Assembly: GCF_025717555.1 (NCBI RefSeq) | Contig: NZ_JAJIRP010000009.1 | Span: 231,245 to 295,244, forward strand | Direction of reading: 5' to 3' | Origin: Paucibacter sp. B2R-40 | GTDB taxonomy: Bacteria > Pseudomonadota > Gammaproteobacteria > Burkholderiales > Burkholderiaceae_C | DNA length: 64,000 nt | Shown: piece after piece, positions 18,965 to 34,000 of the stretch | Position numbering within the stretch: position 1 is the stretch's first letter | Layout: each line of letters begins with the position of its first letter | Translations under genes and position numbers: made by a program | The notes under the pieces: model-generated | Told to the model about the DNA's origin: nothing | The model's input: only the letters and a program-made list of their open reading frames with translations | Database searches by the model: none

Positions 18965-20119
18965 ATGCAAACGGTGCCCGCGCCTGTGCTTGCACCCTAT
19001 GCTTGTGATCCCACGCGCAGCCGAGGCCGGCGCGTCTATGAGGCGCCGGCCCCCACGCGCAGCGAGTTTCAACGCGACCGCGATCGCATCATCCACAGCA
19101 CGGCCTTCAGGCGTTTGGTTTACAAGACGCAAGTATTCCTGAACCACGAGGGTGACTTGTTTCGCACGCGCCTGACCCATTCCTTGGAGGTGGCGCAGCT
19201 GGGGCGTTCGATCGGTCGCAGCCTGCGGCTTGATGAGGATCTGATCGAGGCGATTGCCCTGGCCCATGATCTGGGCCACACGCCGTTTGGTCATGCCGGC
19301 CAAGACGTGCTCGACGACTGCATGCAGGCTCATGGGGGCTTCGAGCACAACCTGCAATCGCTGCGTGTGGTTGACAAACTGGAGCAGCGCTACCCGGCGT
19401 TTGACGGCCTCAATTTGTGTTTTGAGACACGCGAAGGGATTTTGAAGCATTGTGCTCGGCGCAATGCGCTGCTGCTGGAGGCGGCCGAGCCAGGCGGGGT
19501 AGGCGAGCGTTTCTTGCTTGGGCATCAGCCCAGTCTTGAGGCGCAGCTTTGCAATCTGGCCGATGAAGTGGCCTACAACGCGCACGATATTGATGACGGC
19601 GTGCGCTCGGGTTTGTTGGCCTTGGATCAATTGGCGACGGTGCCCCTTGTGCAAACGTATTTGCGCGAAGCCTTGGCCGCCTATCCCGGCTTGAAAGGCA
19701 AACGGCTGCTGGCCGAAACCATTCGGCGCATGCTGTCAGCGCAGGTGTACGACATCATTGATGCCACTGGCGCGGCACTCGCTGCGGCGGCGCCGACCGA
19801 TGTGGCCGCGGTGCGCTTGTGCGGCCCGCTTTTGCGTTTCAGCCCCGCCATGCGCGCCGCGAGCACCGAGCTGAAGCGTTTTCTTTTTGCGCATTTGTAT
19901 CGCCACAGCCAGGTGCAATCCACACGCTTGCGTGCCGAGCAAGTATTGCGCGACCTATTTCGCATCTACGCCACCGACCCGCAGCAAATGCCAGCCGAAT
20001 ACCTGCAAGAGATAGCCGCCATCGATCTGCCCCGCGCCTGCGCTGACTACATCGCCGGCATGACCGACCGTTTCGCCATCCGTGAGCACCAAAGGCTGAC
20101 CGGCTTGAGCCTGTTCTAG
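18965..20119 (+). CDS. dgt: dGTP triphosphohydrolase-like HD-domain protein
   Basis: HD-superfamily enzyme of 384 residues in the deoxyguanosinetriphosphate triphosphohydrolase-like family, which hydrolyses dNTPs to deoxynucleosides and triphosphate. Metal ligands are visible in RLTHSLEVAQ and LAHDLGHTPFGHAG, followed by HGGFEHNLQSLRV and DEVAYNAHDIDDG. ATG 18965 was chosen over an upstream frame that overlaps aroB because it starts just before the conserved YACDPTRSRGR region. Position after aroB is standard in betaproteobacteria. Confidence 0.93.
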   Translation: MQTVPAPVLAPYACDPTRSRGRRVYEAPAPTRSEFQRDRDRIIHSTAFRRLVYKTQVFLNHEGDLFRTRLTHSLEVAQLGRSIGRSLRLDEDLIEAIALAHDLGHTPFGHAGQDVLDDCMQAHGGFEHNLQSLRVVDKLEQRYPAFDGLNLCFETREGILKHCARRNALLLEAAEPGGVGERFLLGHQPSLEAQLCNLADEVAYNAHDIDDGVRSGLLALDQLATVPLVQTYLREALAAYPGLKGKRLLAETIRRMLSAQVYDIIDATGAALAAAAPTDVAAVRLCGPLLRFSPAMRAASTELKRFLFAHLYRHSQVQSTRLRAEQVLRDLFRIYATDPQQMPAEYLQEIAAIDLPRACADYIAGMTDRFAIREHQRLTGLSLF

Positions 20120-20143
20120 TCACTCCTCAAATGCCGCCTCCTT

Positions 20144-20192
20144 AAATGGGGTCAGGTTCAATTAATTGAGTCGTAAAATGGGGTCAGGTTCA
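20144..20192 (+). repeat. Two direct copies of a 17-bp REP-like repeat
   Basis: AAATGGGGTCAGGTTCA occurs at 20144-20160 and again at 20176-20192, 32 bp apart start to start. The first copy is followed by the self-complementary AATTAATT. They lie between the dgt stop and the transposase start. Confidence 0.9.
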
Positions 20193-20224
20193 TTTACTGC
20201 GCCCCTTCAGCTGGGCGACCCGTC

Positions 20225-20947
20225 ATGGCTAGACTTCCTCGACTCATGCTTGCCGAGCAAGCGCATCACGTCATACAGCGCGGCAACAATCACCAAGCAA
20301 TTGTCCTTAGCGATGCGGATCGCCTGCACTATCTAGAGCAATTGCATGACTGTGCCGCCACCCACAAAGTGTCCATTCACGCCTATGTGTTGATGGACAA
20401 CCACCTCCATTTGCTTGCTACACCCAAAGAGGACCAGGGCATCAGCCAGATGATGCAGGCGCATGGGCGGCGCTATGTGGCGTGGTTTAACCACAAGTAC
20501 GATCGCAGCGGCACCCTTTGGGAGGGGCGTTTTCGAGCCGCCCTGATCGATAGCGAGCATTACTTGATGGCTTGCATGCGCTATATCGAGCTCAACCCCG
20601 TGCGGGCAGGCATATGTGTAAATGCGGACGACTACCGCTGGTCCAGTTGCGCCCACCACCTTGGTCGCCGTAGCGACCCGCTGGTCAATGATCACGCATT
20701 GTTTTGGTCTTTGGGCAACACCCCCTTCGAGCGTGAACTGGCCTACCGCGAGCTGCTTAGCCTCGGTCTGAGCGAGCCTGAGCGAATTCAGTTTCATGAT
20801 GCGACCATGAAGGGGCGGCCACTTGGCTCGGCAGTATTTCTGCGGCAGCTGGCTGAAAAGACCTTGCTTCCGCTGGAGGCCAAGCCTAGAGGGCGCCCTA
20901 GAAAGGTGGCGACGAGTTCGCCAAAAATTGAACCTGACCCCATTTAA
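20225..20947 (+). CDS. REP-associated tyrosine transposase (RAYT)
   Basis: Y1/HUH single-strand transposase of 240 residues related to IS200 TnpA. The metal-binding HUH motif is H60-L-H62 in MDNHLHLLATP. The catalytic Tyr is probably Y120 in MRYIELNPVRAG, a segment highly typical of RAYTs, and LWEGRFRAALI is also characteristic. The N-terminus MARLPRLMLAEQAHHVIQRGN is the usual family opening. The last codons read through the inverted repeat, giving a C-terminal EPDPI and placing the TAA stop inside the repeat. No second transposase gene is present. Confidence 0.93.
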   Translation: MARLPRLMLAEQAHHVIQRGNNHQAIVLSDADRLHYLEQLHDCAATHKVSIHAYVLMDNHLHLLATPKEDQGISQMMQAHGRRYVAWFNHKYDRSGTLWEGRFRAALIDSEHYLMACMRYIELNPVRAGICVNADDYRWSSCAHHLGRRSDPLVNDHALFWSLGNTPFERELAYRELLSLGLSEPERIQFHDATMKGRPLGSAVFLRQLAEKTLLPLEAKPRGRPRKVATSSPKIEPDPI

Positions 20948-20995
20948 TTGGTATTTTTTTCGATGGCGACTAATTAAATGAACCTGACCCTATTT
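20929..20995 (-). repeat. Two inverted copies of the 17-bp REP-like repeat
   Basis: TGAACCTGACCCCATTT at 20929-20945 is the exact reverse complement of the upstream repeat. A second copy at 20979-20995 has one change (CCCTATTT). The first copy contains the transposase stop codon; the second ends 69 bp before the gltB start, so it borders the gltB promoter region. Confidence 0.9.
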
Positions 20996-21064
20996 AATTG
21001 GGCTTGATGACTTTGCTGCGCTGCAGTAACCTTCGGTACGTATTGAATTACCGAGGACAGCGTC

Positions 21065-25876
<4,812 letters not shown>

Positions 25877-25890
25877 GAAGAGAGAACGTC

Positions 25891-27369
<1,479 letters not shown>

Positions 27370-27398
27370 GCACTTGGCCTCTGGCCACATTGATACAG

Positions 27399-27423
27399 AA
27401 GCCACCTTCGGGTGGCTTTTTTT
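27399..27423 (+). terminator. Rho-independent terminator of gltBD
   Basis: A perfect 8-bp stem AAGCCACC (27399-27406) and GGTGGCTT (27411-27418) closes a stable TTCG tetraloop. It runs into seven T residues (27417-27423), 30 bp after the gltD stop. This is the clearest intrinsic terminator in the window. Confidence 0.93.
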
Positions 27424-27504
27424 ATGGCTTCGAGTTCTCGGCTTTGCGCGACTATGTTTGTTGTAGCACCTCGTTACCTGTTTGCGCCGCTGGTCGCAAG
27501 CCCT

Positions 27505-27524
27505 CCCCCGCCTATCTGCGGGGG
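27505..27524. repeat. GC-rich hairpin upstream of the pilin operon
   Basis: CCCCCGC (27505-27511) pairs with GCGGGGG (27518-27524) around a CTATCT loop, about 115 bp upstream of the pilE-like ATG. No T tract follows. It could be a regulatory leader structure or chance; no function is assigned. Confidence 0.35.
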
Positions 27525-27637
27525 GCTGGGAAGTGTGAAGTCCTTCACATCCAATAGGGCGCGAGCTGCAGAGAATGTCATCAATCGCTGCGCAAACCCC
27601 CTGTCTGGGGCAGCGGCCACCAGGAGTCCAAGCCATC

Positions 27638-28111
27638 ATGAACAAACGCACGCCAATCAAGCACATCAACTCAGCCTTGGTGAGCGGCTTCACCTTGATT
27701 GAACTGATGGTTACCGTGGCGATTGTGGGTATCTTGGCCTCGGTGGCCGTGCCCACCTACAAGGACTACATCCGTCGCGGTCAATTGCCCGAGGCATTCT
27801 CTGGTATGTCAAATTACCGCATCAAGATGGAGCAGTATTACCAGGACAACCGCAAGTATGGCGCAACCACTTGCGCCGACGGCGCCAATGCCCCGGCTTG
27901 GAATACCTTCAGCGATGGCTCCAACTATTTCACCTTTGCTTGCGCACTTTCGGATTCCGGGCAGGGCTTCAAGTTGACCGCAACCGGCTCAAGCGGCCAG
28001 GCCTCAGGGCACACCTACACCCTGGACCACAACAATAGCAAGGCCACCACCAAGTTCAAGAACTCGGCCAGCAGCAAAGCGTGTTGGTTGCAAAAAGGGG
28101 ATGAGTGCTGA
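27638..28111 (+). CDS. pilE: Type IV pilin (PilE-like)
   Basis: Prepilin of 157 residues. The PilD site is SG17/F18TLIEL with Glu5 of the mature chain (E22), followed by the hydrophobic helix MVTVAIVGILASVAVPTYKDYIRRG. The globular domain has four Cys (79, 102, 149, 157), suggesting two disulfides, with a C-terminal pair enclosing a D-region-like loop. Ribosome site AGGAGT at 27622-27627. It leads the minor-pilin operon. It could be the major pilin or a PilE-type minor pilin; the sequence alone does not decide. Confidence 0.88.
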   Translation: MNKRTPIKHINSALVSGFTLIELMVTVAIVGILASVAVPTYKDYIRRGQLPEAFSGMSNYRIKMEQYYQDNRKYGATTCADGANAPAWNTFSDGSNYFTFACALSDSGQGFKLTATGSSGQASGHTYTLDHNNSKATTKFKNSASSKACWLQKGDEC

Positions 28112-28749
28112 TGAATACGCTGCGACGCCGCAGCGGCGCGCCGCTGCACGCTTTCGATCAAGGTTTTTCCTTGATTGAATTGGTGGTGGTGATCGCCATT
28201 CTGGGCTTCGCTATGGCGGCCGTCCTGCCTGAGGTTGGCTCTTGGATGCGCAGCCTTGCAGTGCGCAACTCGGCCGAATCCCTGCGCTCCGGCATAGAGC
28301 GTGCGCGCATGGAGGCGCTTAGGCGCAACACCAATGTCAGCTTTTGGCTGGTCTCCGAGAGCGCCAAGACCTTGTCGAATAGTTGTGTTTTGTCGAATTC
28401 TGGCCCCTCTTGGGTGGTCAGTGGTGCGGACCCTGCTGGCAAATGTGGCAGCGAGCCTTCCCGCACTGAGGACCCTATGTTGATCGAAAAGTGGTCTGCG
28501 GCCGATGGTTCCAGCGGCGCCATCTTGACGTCGGTGGACAGTGACGGCACATCCGCCGGCAGTGTCACATTCAACAGTCTCGGGCAAGTGTTGAGCACGG
28601 GGACACAAATTGCGCGCATCGACGTCGAACATTCGGCAAGCGGGGTGCGCACCTTGCGCGTGGAGATCGAGCCCGGGGGTGCGGTTCGCGTTTGTGATCC
28701 GGCGGTGGATGCCTCTGATCCACGCCATTGCAGGGAGAACGGAGCGTGA
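28111..28749 (+). CDS. fimT: Minor pseudopilin FimT/GspH-like
   Basis: Minor pilin of 212 residues. The prepilin motif is QG18/F19SLIELVVVIAILGFAMA, followed by the SLAVRNSAESLRSGIERARMEALRRN segment that defines the GspH/FimT family. Family members prime pilus assembly, and some bind DNA during natural transformation. The ATG overlaps the preceding stop as TGATG. Two Cys pairs lie in the C-terminal domain. Confidence 0.88.
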   Translation: MNTLRRRSGAPLHAFDQGFSLIELVVVIAILGFAMAAVLPEVGSWMRSLAVRNSAESLRSGIERARMEALRRNTNVSFWLVSESAKTLSNSCVLSNSGPSWVVSGADPAGKCGSEPSRTEDPMLIEKWSAADGSSGAILTSVDSDGTSAGSVTFNSLGQVLSTGTQIARIDVEHSASGVRTLRVEIEPGGAVRVCDPAVDASDPRHCRENGA

Positions 28750-29177
28750 AACATCAACTCAAATCCAGGTCGCAGGCTGCTCGTCCGGGTGAGCGCGGCG
28801 TTGCCATGATCGAGGCCTTGGTGGGGATCTTGATCTTCGCGTTTGGTGTTTTAGGCTTGGTGGGCCTGCAGGCGACGATGACCAAGGCCCAAACGGGGGC
28901 AAAGTTCCGCGCCGATGCGGCCAATGCCAGTCAGGAACTGATTGGCGTGATGTGGAGCGATAGCGCGGCCAACCTGAGCAAATACAGCACAGCAAATTGT
29001 GCGACTTATGCGCGCTGCAAAGAATGGTCAGATAAGTTAAAGCAACTCTTGCCAGGAGCAGCGACTGCCGTGGTGGTTGACGGCGCCAGCGGCGAGGTCA
29101 CGATCACCATTTCATGGACGCAGGCCGGCGAAGGCAACCACAGTTTTACCAGTTCGGCAATGGTGGTGCTGCTATGA
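28746..29177 (+). CDS. pilV: Minor pilin PilV
   Basis: Minor pilin of 143 residues starting at GTG, overlapping the fimT stop as GTGA. The prepilin site is RG18/V19AMIEALVGILIFAFGVLGLVGLQA, the form usual for PilV (GxxMIEALV). The NCATYARCKEW segment suggests a disulfide loop. It probably forms part of the tip-priming complex with FimT, PilW and PilX. Confidence 0.9.
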   Translation: MKHQLKSRSQAARPGERGVAMIEALVGILIFAFGVLGLVGLQATMTKAQTGAKFRADAANASQELIGVMWSDSAANLSKYSTANCATYARCKEWSDKLKQLLPGAATAVVVDGASGEVTITISWTQAGEGNHSFTSSAMVVLL

Positions 29178-30343
29178 ATATACGCAATCAGAATCAGCGA
29201 TCCGAAGCGCAACAAGGCGGATTTTCCTTGATCGAGTTGATGGTCGGCATGGCCATCGGCTTGCTCTGCACCTTGGTCATCGCGACCGTCTTGAGTTCGG
29301 CTGAAGGACATCGCCGCGGTACCACGCAGGGCTCGGACGCGCAGGTGAATGGCACCGTGGCGCTCTACACCGTGCAGCGCGAGTTGGCGATGGCAGGATA
29401 CGGGTTTGCCAGTGAATCTGCGGCCGTGGGTTGCCAGTTACAGGCCTTTTACAACGGTGTGGCCGTGCCGGCCTTGCCGGCGCGCTTGCTGCCCGTGATC
29501 ATCACGCAGGGAGCTGGCGGCGCAAGTGACAACGTGCGCGTGTTGGCGAGTTCCAAGTTTGTCGATGGCAGTGTCGCGACCCGCCACGATGTGGGCTACA
29601 CCATACCCACGCGTATCACATCAAGCTATGACCCGCTCGACACCGGACCCACCAAGCGCTTTCAGTATCAGGTGTCTTCTTTGTTGAGCATCGTGCCCGG
29701 CGACTTGATGGTGGCGGTGGTCAATGCGGCGAGTCCATGTGGTTTGTTTCAGGCGACCGGCGTCCAAGTCAGCGCGACGATGGGACGCTTGGTCTTGCGT
29801 GCTGACGACGCCGCTAAATGGAATGCACCCAATCACCCCTCTCAGCTGGCACCCAACGGCAGCTTTCTGGTCAATCTGGGGCGGCTGATTGATGTGTCTT
29901 ACAGCGTCGACGGACAGCAGTATTTGACGAGTAGCCAGTTTGACAGCCTCACGCGTGGCCGCAACGAACGCCAATTGCAAGGCAATATTGTCTTGCTCAA
30001 AGCCCTCTACGGGCGCGACACCGATGCCGTCCCCGATGGCGTGGTCGATACCTATGACTACAACACGCCGACCAATAACGCCGAGGCATTGCGTGTGCTG
30101 AGTGTGCGTGTTGTGGTGGTGGCACGCAGTGCGCAGTTCGAGAAGGAGGAGGTCACCACCAGCTTGCCAAAATGGGACGTCGGCAAGGCCACTGCCGTGG
30201 CAGGCGCTGTCGCATGCGAGAGCAGCAAATGTATCGAGCTGAAGATCGATGCGGCTGACGATTGGAAGCACTACCGCTACAAGGTGTTCGACACGGTGGT
30301 GCCGCTGCGAAACCAACGCTGGAAATCAGGGGATGCACCATGA
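29174..30343 (+). CDS. pilW: Minor pilin PilW
   Basis: Large minor pilin of 389 residues. The prepilin site is QGG16/F17SLIELMVGMAIGLLCTLVIATVLS, followed by EGHRRGTTQGSDAQVNG and YTVQRELAMAGYGFA, typical of PilW. The ATG overlaps the pilV stop. The large C-terminal domain is a family feature; it links PilX/PilY1 to the minor-pilin core. Confidence 0.9.
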   Translation: MNIRNQNQRSEAQQGGFSLIELMVGMAIGLLCTLVIATVLSSAEGHRRGTTQGSDAQVNGTVALYTVQRELAMAGYGFASESAAVGCQLQAFYNGVAVPALPARLLPVIITQGAGGASDNVRVLASSKFVDGSVATRHDVGYTIPTRITSSYDPLDTGPTKRFQYQVSSLLSIVPGDLMVAVVNAASPCGLFQATGVQVSATMGRLVLRADDAAKWNAPNHPSQLAPNGSFLVNLGRLIDVSYSVDGQQYLTSSQFDSLTRGRNERQLQGNIVLLKALYGRDTDAVPDGVVDTYDYNTPTNNAEALRVLSVRVVVVARSAQFEKEEVTTSLPKWDVGKATAVAGAVACESSKCIELKIDAADDWKHYRYKVFDTVVPLRNQRWKSGDAP

Positions 30344-31008
30344 ATCGCACTGAGACTTTCAACTTGGTCAAAGGGCGGCAGACGGGGATGGCATTGATCT
30401 TCGCCCTGCTGGCCCTGGTTGCCTTGACGATGGGGGCCGTGGCCTTGATACGTTCGGTTGATTCAGGCGTGATGGCACTCGGGAATCTCGCTTTCAAGCA
30501 AAGCGGCGTCACGTCCGGTGCCAAAGCGACAGAGCAAGCGATCGGCTGGGTTCGCGATAGATTGGCGGGCAACACTTTGAATACCGACAGCGTGGCCAAT
30601 GGCTATTACGCGACCGATATTGCAACCCTGGACATCACTGGTCGTACCGTGGGCACCAATAATGTGTTGGCGATGGTGGATTGGAATTTGGATGACTGCA
30701 AGGTCAATGGCCATGCTTCTGGCACCATCAGTTGCGCTACCAAACCCTCCGCGGCCGTCACCATAGGTGGTGATCAAGTGCAGTATGTGGTGACGCGCTT
30801 GTGCCGTGAACAACTGCCTCCGTCACAGACAGATTGCTCAACGCCGGTCACCCAAAACAGCACGCAGGCGCTGGGGCGCGGCAGTCTTGACTATGGCTCG
30901 CCGGAGCAACTTGGCGTTTCAAGCTACAGCCCTTACTACCGCATCATCACGCGAACGGTAGGCCCCAAGGGCACCGTCAGCTTCACCGAAACGATGATTC
31001 ATTTTTGA
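30340..31008 (+). CDS. pilX: Minor pilus assembly protein PilX
   Basis: Protein of 222 residues with the PilX N-terminal pattern: RQTGMALIFALLALVALTMGAVALIRSVDSG. The prepilin-like site here has GM followed by a helix and lacks the canonical Glu5, as usual for GspK/PilX-type tip pilins. The ATG overlaps the pilW stop. A Cys-containing C-terminal region (RLCREQLPPSQTDC) follows. It probably caps the pilus with PilY1. Confidence 0.85.
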   Translation: MNRTETFNLVKGRQTGMALIFALLALVALTMGAVALIRSVDSGVMALGNLAFKQSGVTSGAKATEQAIGWVRDRLAGNTLNTDSVANGYYATDIATLDITGRTVGTNNVLAMVDWNLDDCKVNGHASGTISCATKPSAAVTIGGDQVQYVVTRLCREQLPPSQTDCSTPVTQNSTQALGRGSLDYGSPEQLGVSSYSPYYRIITRTVGPKGTVSFTETMIHF

Positions 31009-31045
31009 ATCTGAACAGTTTCCACCGATTTCGCAAGGAGGCGCT

Positions 31046-34000
31046 ATGTCGTACTTTCTATTCAATGCCCGCCGTTTGAATCGGGGTAGCAAGCTGTCGC
31101 TGTTGAGTTTGAGCCTGTGCATCTGGGCGGGCGCCGCCTGGGCCGTGGACACCAGCATCTCGCAAACACCGCTGGTGACTGCCTCCGGCACCCCCGTCAA
31201 GCCGAATCTGCTCTTCATCCTGGATGACTCGGGCAGTATGAGCTACGATTTTTTGCCGGAGGCCGCCAGTTTCAGTGCGAGCCGCTATGGGGCCGCCAGC
31301 GCACAATGCAATGGTTTGGCCTATAACCCCCAGCCCGAAGTGCAGTATTTGCCGCCGCTTGATGCTAATGGCGACCCCAAGGCCAATGCGCCCAAGTCTC
31401 TGGCCATGCAACTGCCGGATACGACGGATTACCACAGCATTGATGTGCCGTCTCCGGTGAAAGTGCAAACCAGTGGCAACCTGACAATGACTTTGCGCTC
31501 GGCCTTGTCTGCGCCGACCACCGCTGGCTCACCCGTCACTCTGTACAGCAATTCAGATAATTCAATCTGGATGAAGGCCACAGTCAGCAACTGGAATGGC
31601 GCAACAAAGGTGCTGACAGTTGCCGTCAGTGAGGGCTACCCCGAAGTCGGGACCGCGCTGCCAACACCGCGCGTGGTCAATGGTCACCCGACCGGCCTTA
31701 GCTATTACAAGTACACGGGTGCACAGCCGGCCTTGAGTTACACCTATGCATCTGATACCGGTGCGACCGTCACCAGCAGTGCTTTTTACAAGGAATGCAA
31801 CAGCAGCATCGGCCAGTCGCCCGGTAAGTCGGTGTTCAGCTTGACCACCTTGGCTGCCGATGAACAGCAAAAATATGCCAATTGGTTGATGTTCTACAGC
31901 GACCGCATGAGAATGATGAAGACCGTCGTCTCTCAGGCTTTCAAGAACATCGATCTTAAGTACAGAGTCGGTTACGCCACCATCTGGAACAAGTCCTATA
32001 TCGAAGGCGCAGACCCGTCGATGTGGTTGAACGGCAATTTTTATCAAAAGAGCGTCAAAGATTTTCTGCCCGTGCGCGATTTTGAATCGACTCAGAAAGC
32101 CAAGTTTTATGACTCCTTGAACGCGGCCATCCCGGGCAATGGCACACCGCTGCGCGCTGCCTTGTCAACGGCCGGTCGCTACTACGCCAAGAAGCTCGAC
32201 AGTCAAGCCGGGGCAGGGGCTGTGACGGCTGATCCGATGCAGTTTTCCTGCCAGAAGAATTTCACCATCTTGGCAACCGATGGGGCTTGGAACGAAGGCA
32301 GTAGCGAGGCGCTCTCATTGAGCGGCACCCAAATCGCCAATGAGGACGGCACGTCTGCTCGGCCGATGCGCGACGGCACCGGTACGCCGACCGGGGCGTC
32401 GTCGACTTCCTTGGCAGACGTGGCCATGCATTTCTATAGCAGCGATCTGCGCACCACCGAGTTGGGCAATTGCACCGGTGATGGCGGAGCCGACGTGTGC
32501 AAGAACGATATAGCCAACGCCGGCACCGGACGCGACACCGCGATCAACCAGCGCATGGTGACTTACACCATGAGCTTGGGTCAAAACGGTACCTTGCCCT
32601 ACATCAAAGATTACGAAACCTCGGCAACCGGGACTTACGCCGGCCTCTTGACCGGTGGCGTGCAGTGGCCGGTGCCCAATAACGACGCGCGCAAAGTCGA
32701 TGATCTATGGCACGCTGCTGTGAATGGGCGAGGCATCTATTTCAATGCCTCTGATCCGACCGATGTGAGCAACGGCCTGAAAACGGCCTTGGCCAAGATT
32801 GACGCCCAAATCGCGTCAGGCTCGGCCGCTGCCACCAGCACGCTGCGGCCGGTTGAGGGCAATAACCAAGTCTTCATCGCGCGCTACAAGTCGGTAGAGT
32901 GGTACGGCGATCTGCGTGCCTACAAAATTGACCCCAAGACAGGGCAGCCTCTTGTCGTCACCAATCCCGACAATCGAGAGTTGGACAATGCCGATTGGAG
33001 CGCCTCGGCCAAGCTTGGTGCCAGAGTGACAGCGCGCGAGATCAAATTCATGTCAGGTTCGTCCCTCAAATCCTTTGTTTGGTCGGAGCTTTCGGCCGCT
33101 CAGAAGGCCTTGTTTGCAGGACGCTGCGATACCGTACCGAAGCTGAATCAATGCCCGTCCTTAGACGCAGGTGAAAAACTCAGTGCCAACAATGGTGAAA
33201 ACCTGGTGAATTACATTCGCGGCACCGAGTTTGCGGGTGTCTTTCGAGCCAGAACCAAGAAGCTCGGCGATATGGTGGGCTCTTCGCCCGTGTATGTAGG
33301 CAATGCGCCGATGAAGTATGCGGACACGGGCTACGCCGACTTTCAAACTCAGCAAGCCAACCGCCGGCGCATGGTCTATGTGGGCGGCAACGACGGCATG
33401 TTGCATGCATTTGATGCGAACAACGGTGAGGAACTTTGGGCCTTCGTTCCCAGCTTGGTGATGCCGAACTTGTACAAGTTGGCGGATGAAAACTATGCCA
33501 GCAGTCATCAGTTCTTTGTCGATGGCTCGCCGGTGGTGGCTGATGTTGCAGGCGCGGACGGCGTGTGGAAAACGATTTTGGTGGGCGGGATGGGCGCTGG
33601 TGGCGCTGGCTACTTTGCCCTGGATATCACCGACCCTGCCAACCCCAAAGCGCTCTGGGAGTACAGCGAACCGGCTGTGCTGGGTTTGACCATGGCGCCC
33701 GCCTTGGTCACCAAGCTGAGCGGCGGAACTTGGGTGGTGGCCTTGAGTTCGGGCTACAACAACAGCGATGGCAAGGGCCATTTGGTCTTGTTCAATGCCT
33801 TGCAAGGCCCCACCGTGAACCGTCAAACCATTGACACCACGGCCTACGATGCCGGCCTGGCCACGGGCTTGGGTCCTCTGAATGCCTGGGTCGAGAATAT
33901 GTCCGACAACATCGCAACGCGCTTCTACGCTGGCGATATGCAGGGACGGCTGTGGCGCTTCAATCCTTCAGACGGCACGGCGTTTTTGCTGGCGACCTTG

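Larger units (their letters stand above)
20144..20995 (+). mobile_element. RAYT cassette with flanking REP-like repeats
   Basis: A transposase gene (20225-20947) is bracketed by four copies of a 17-bp repeat. Two are in direct orientation upstream (20144-20160, 20176-20192) and two inverted downstream (20929-20945, 20979-20995). The whole unit of about 850 bp sits between dgt and gltB. RAYT elements are domesticated IS200/IS605-related single-strand transposases that act on REP sequences. Exact element ends and target duplications are not visible. Confidence 0.75.
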
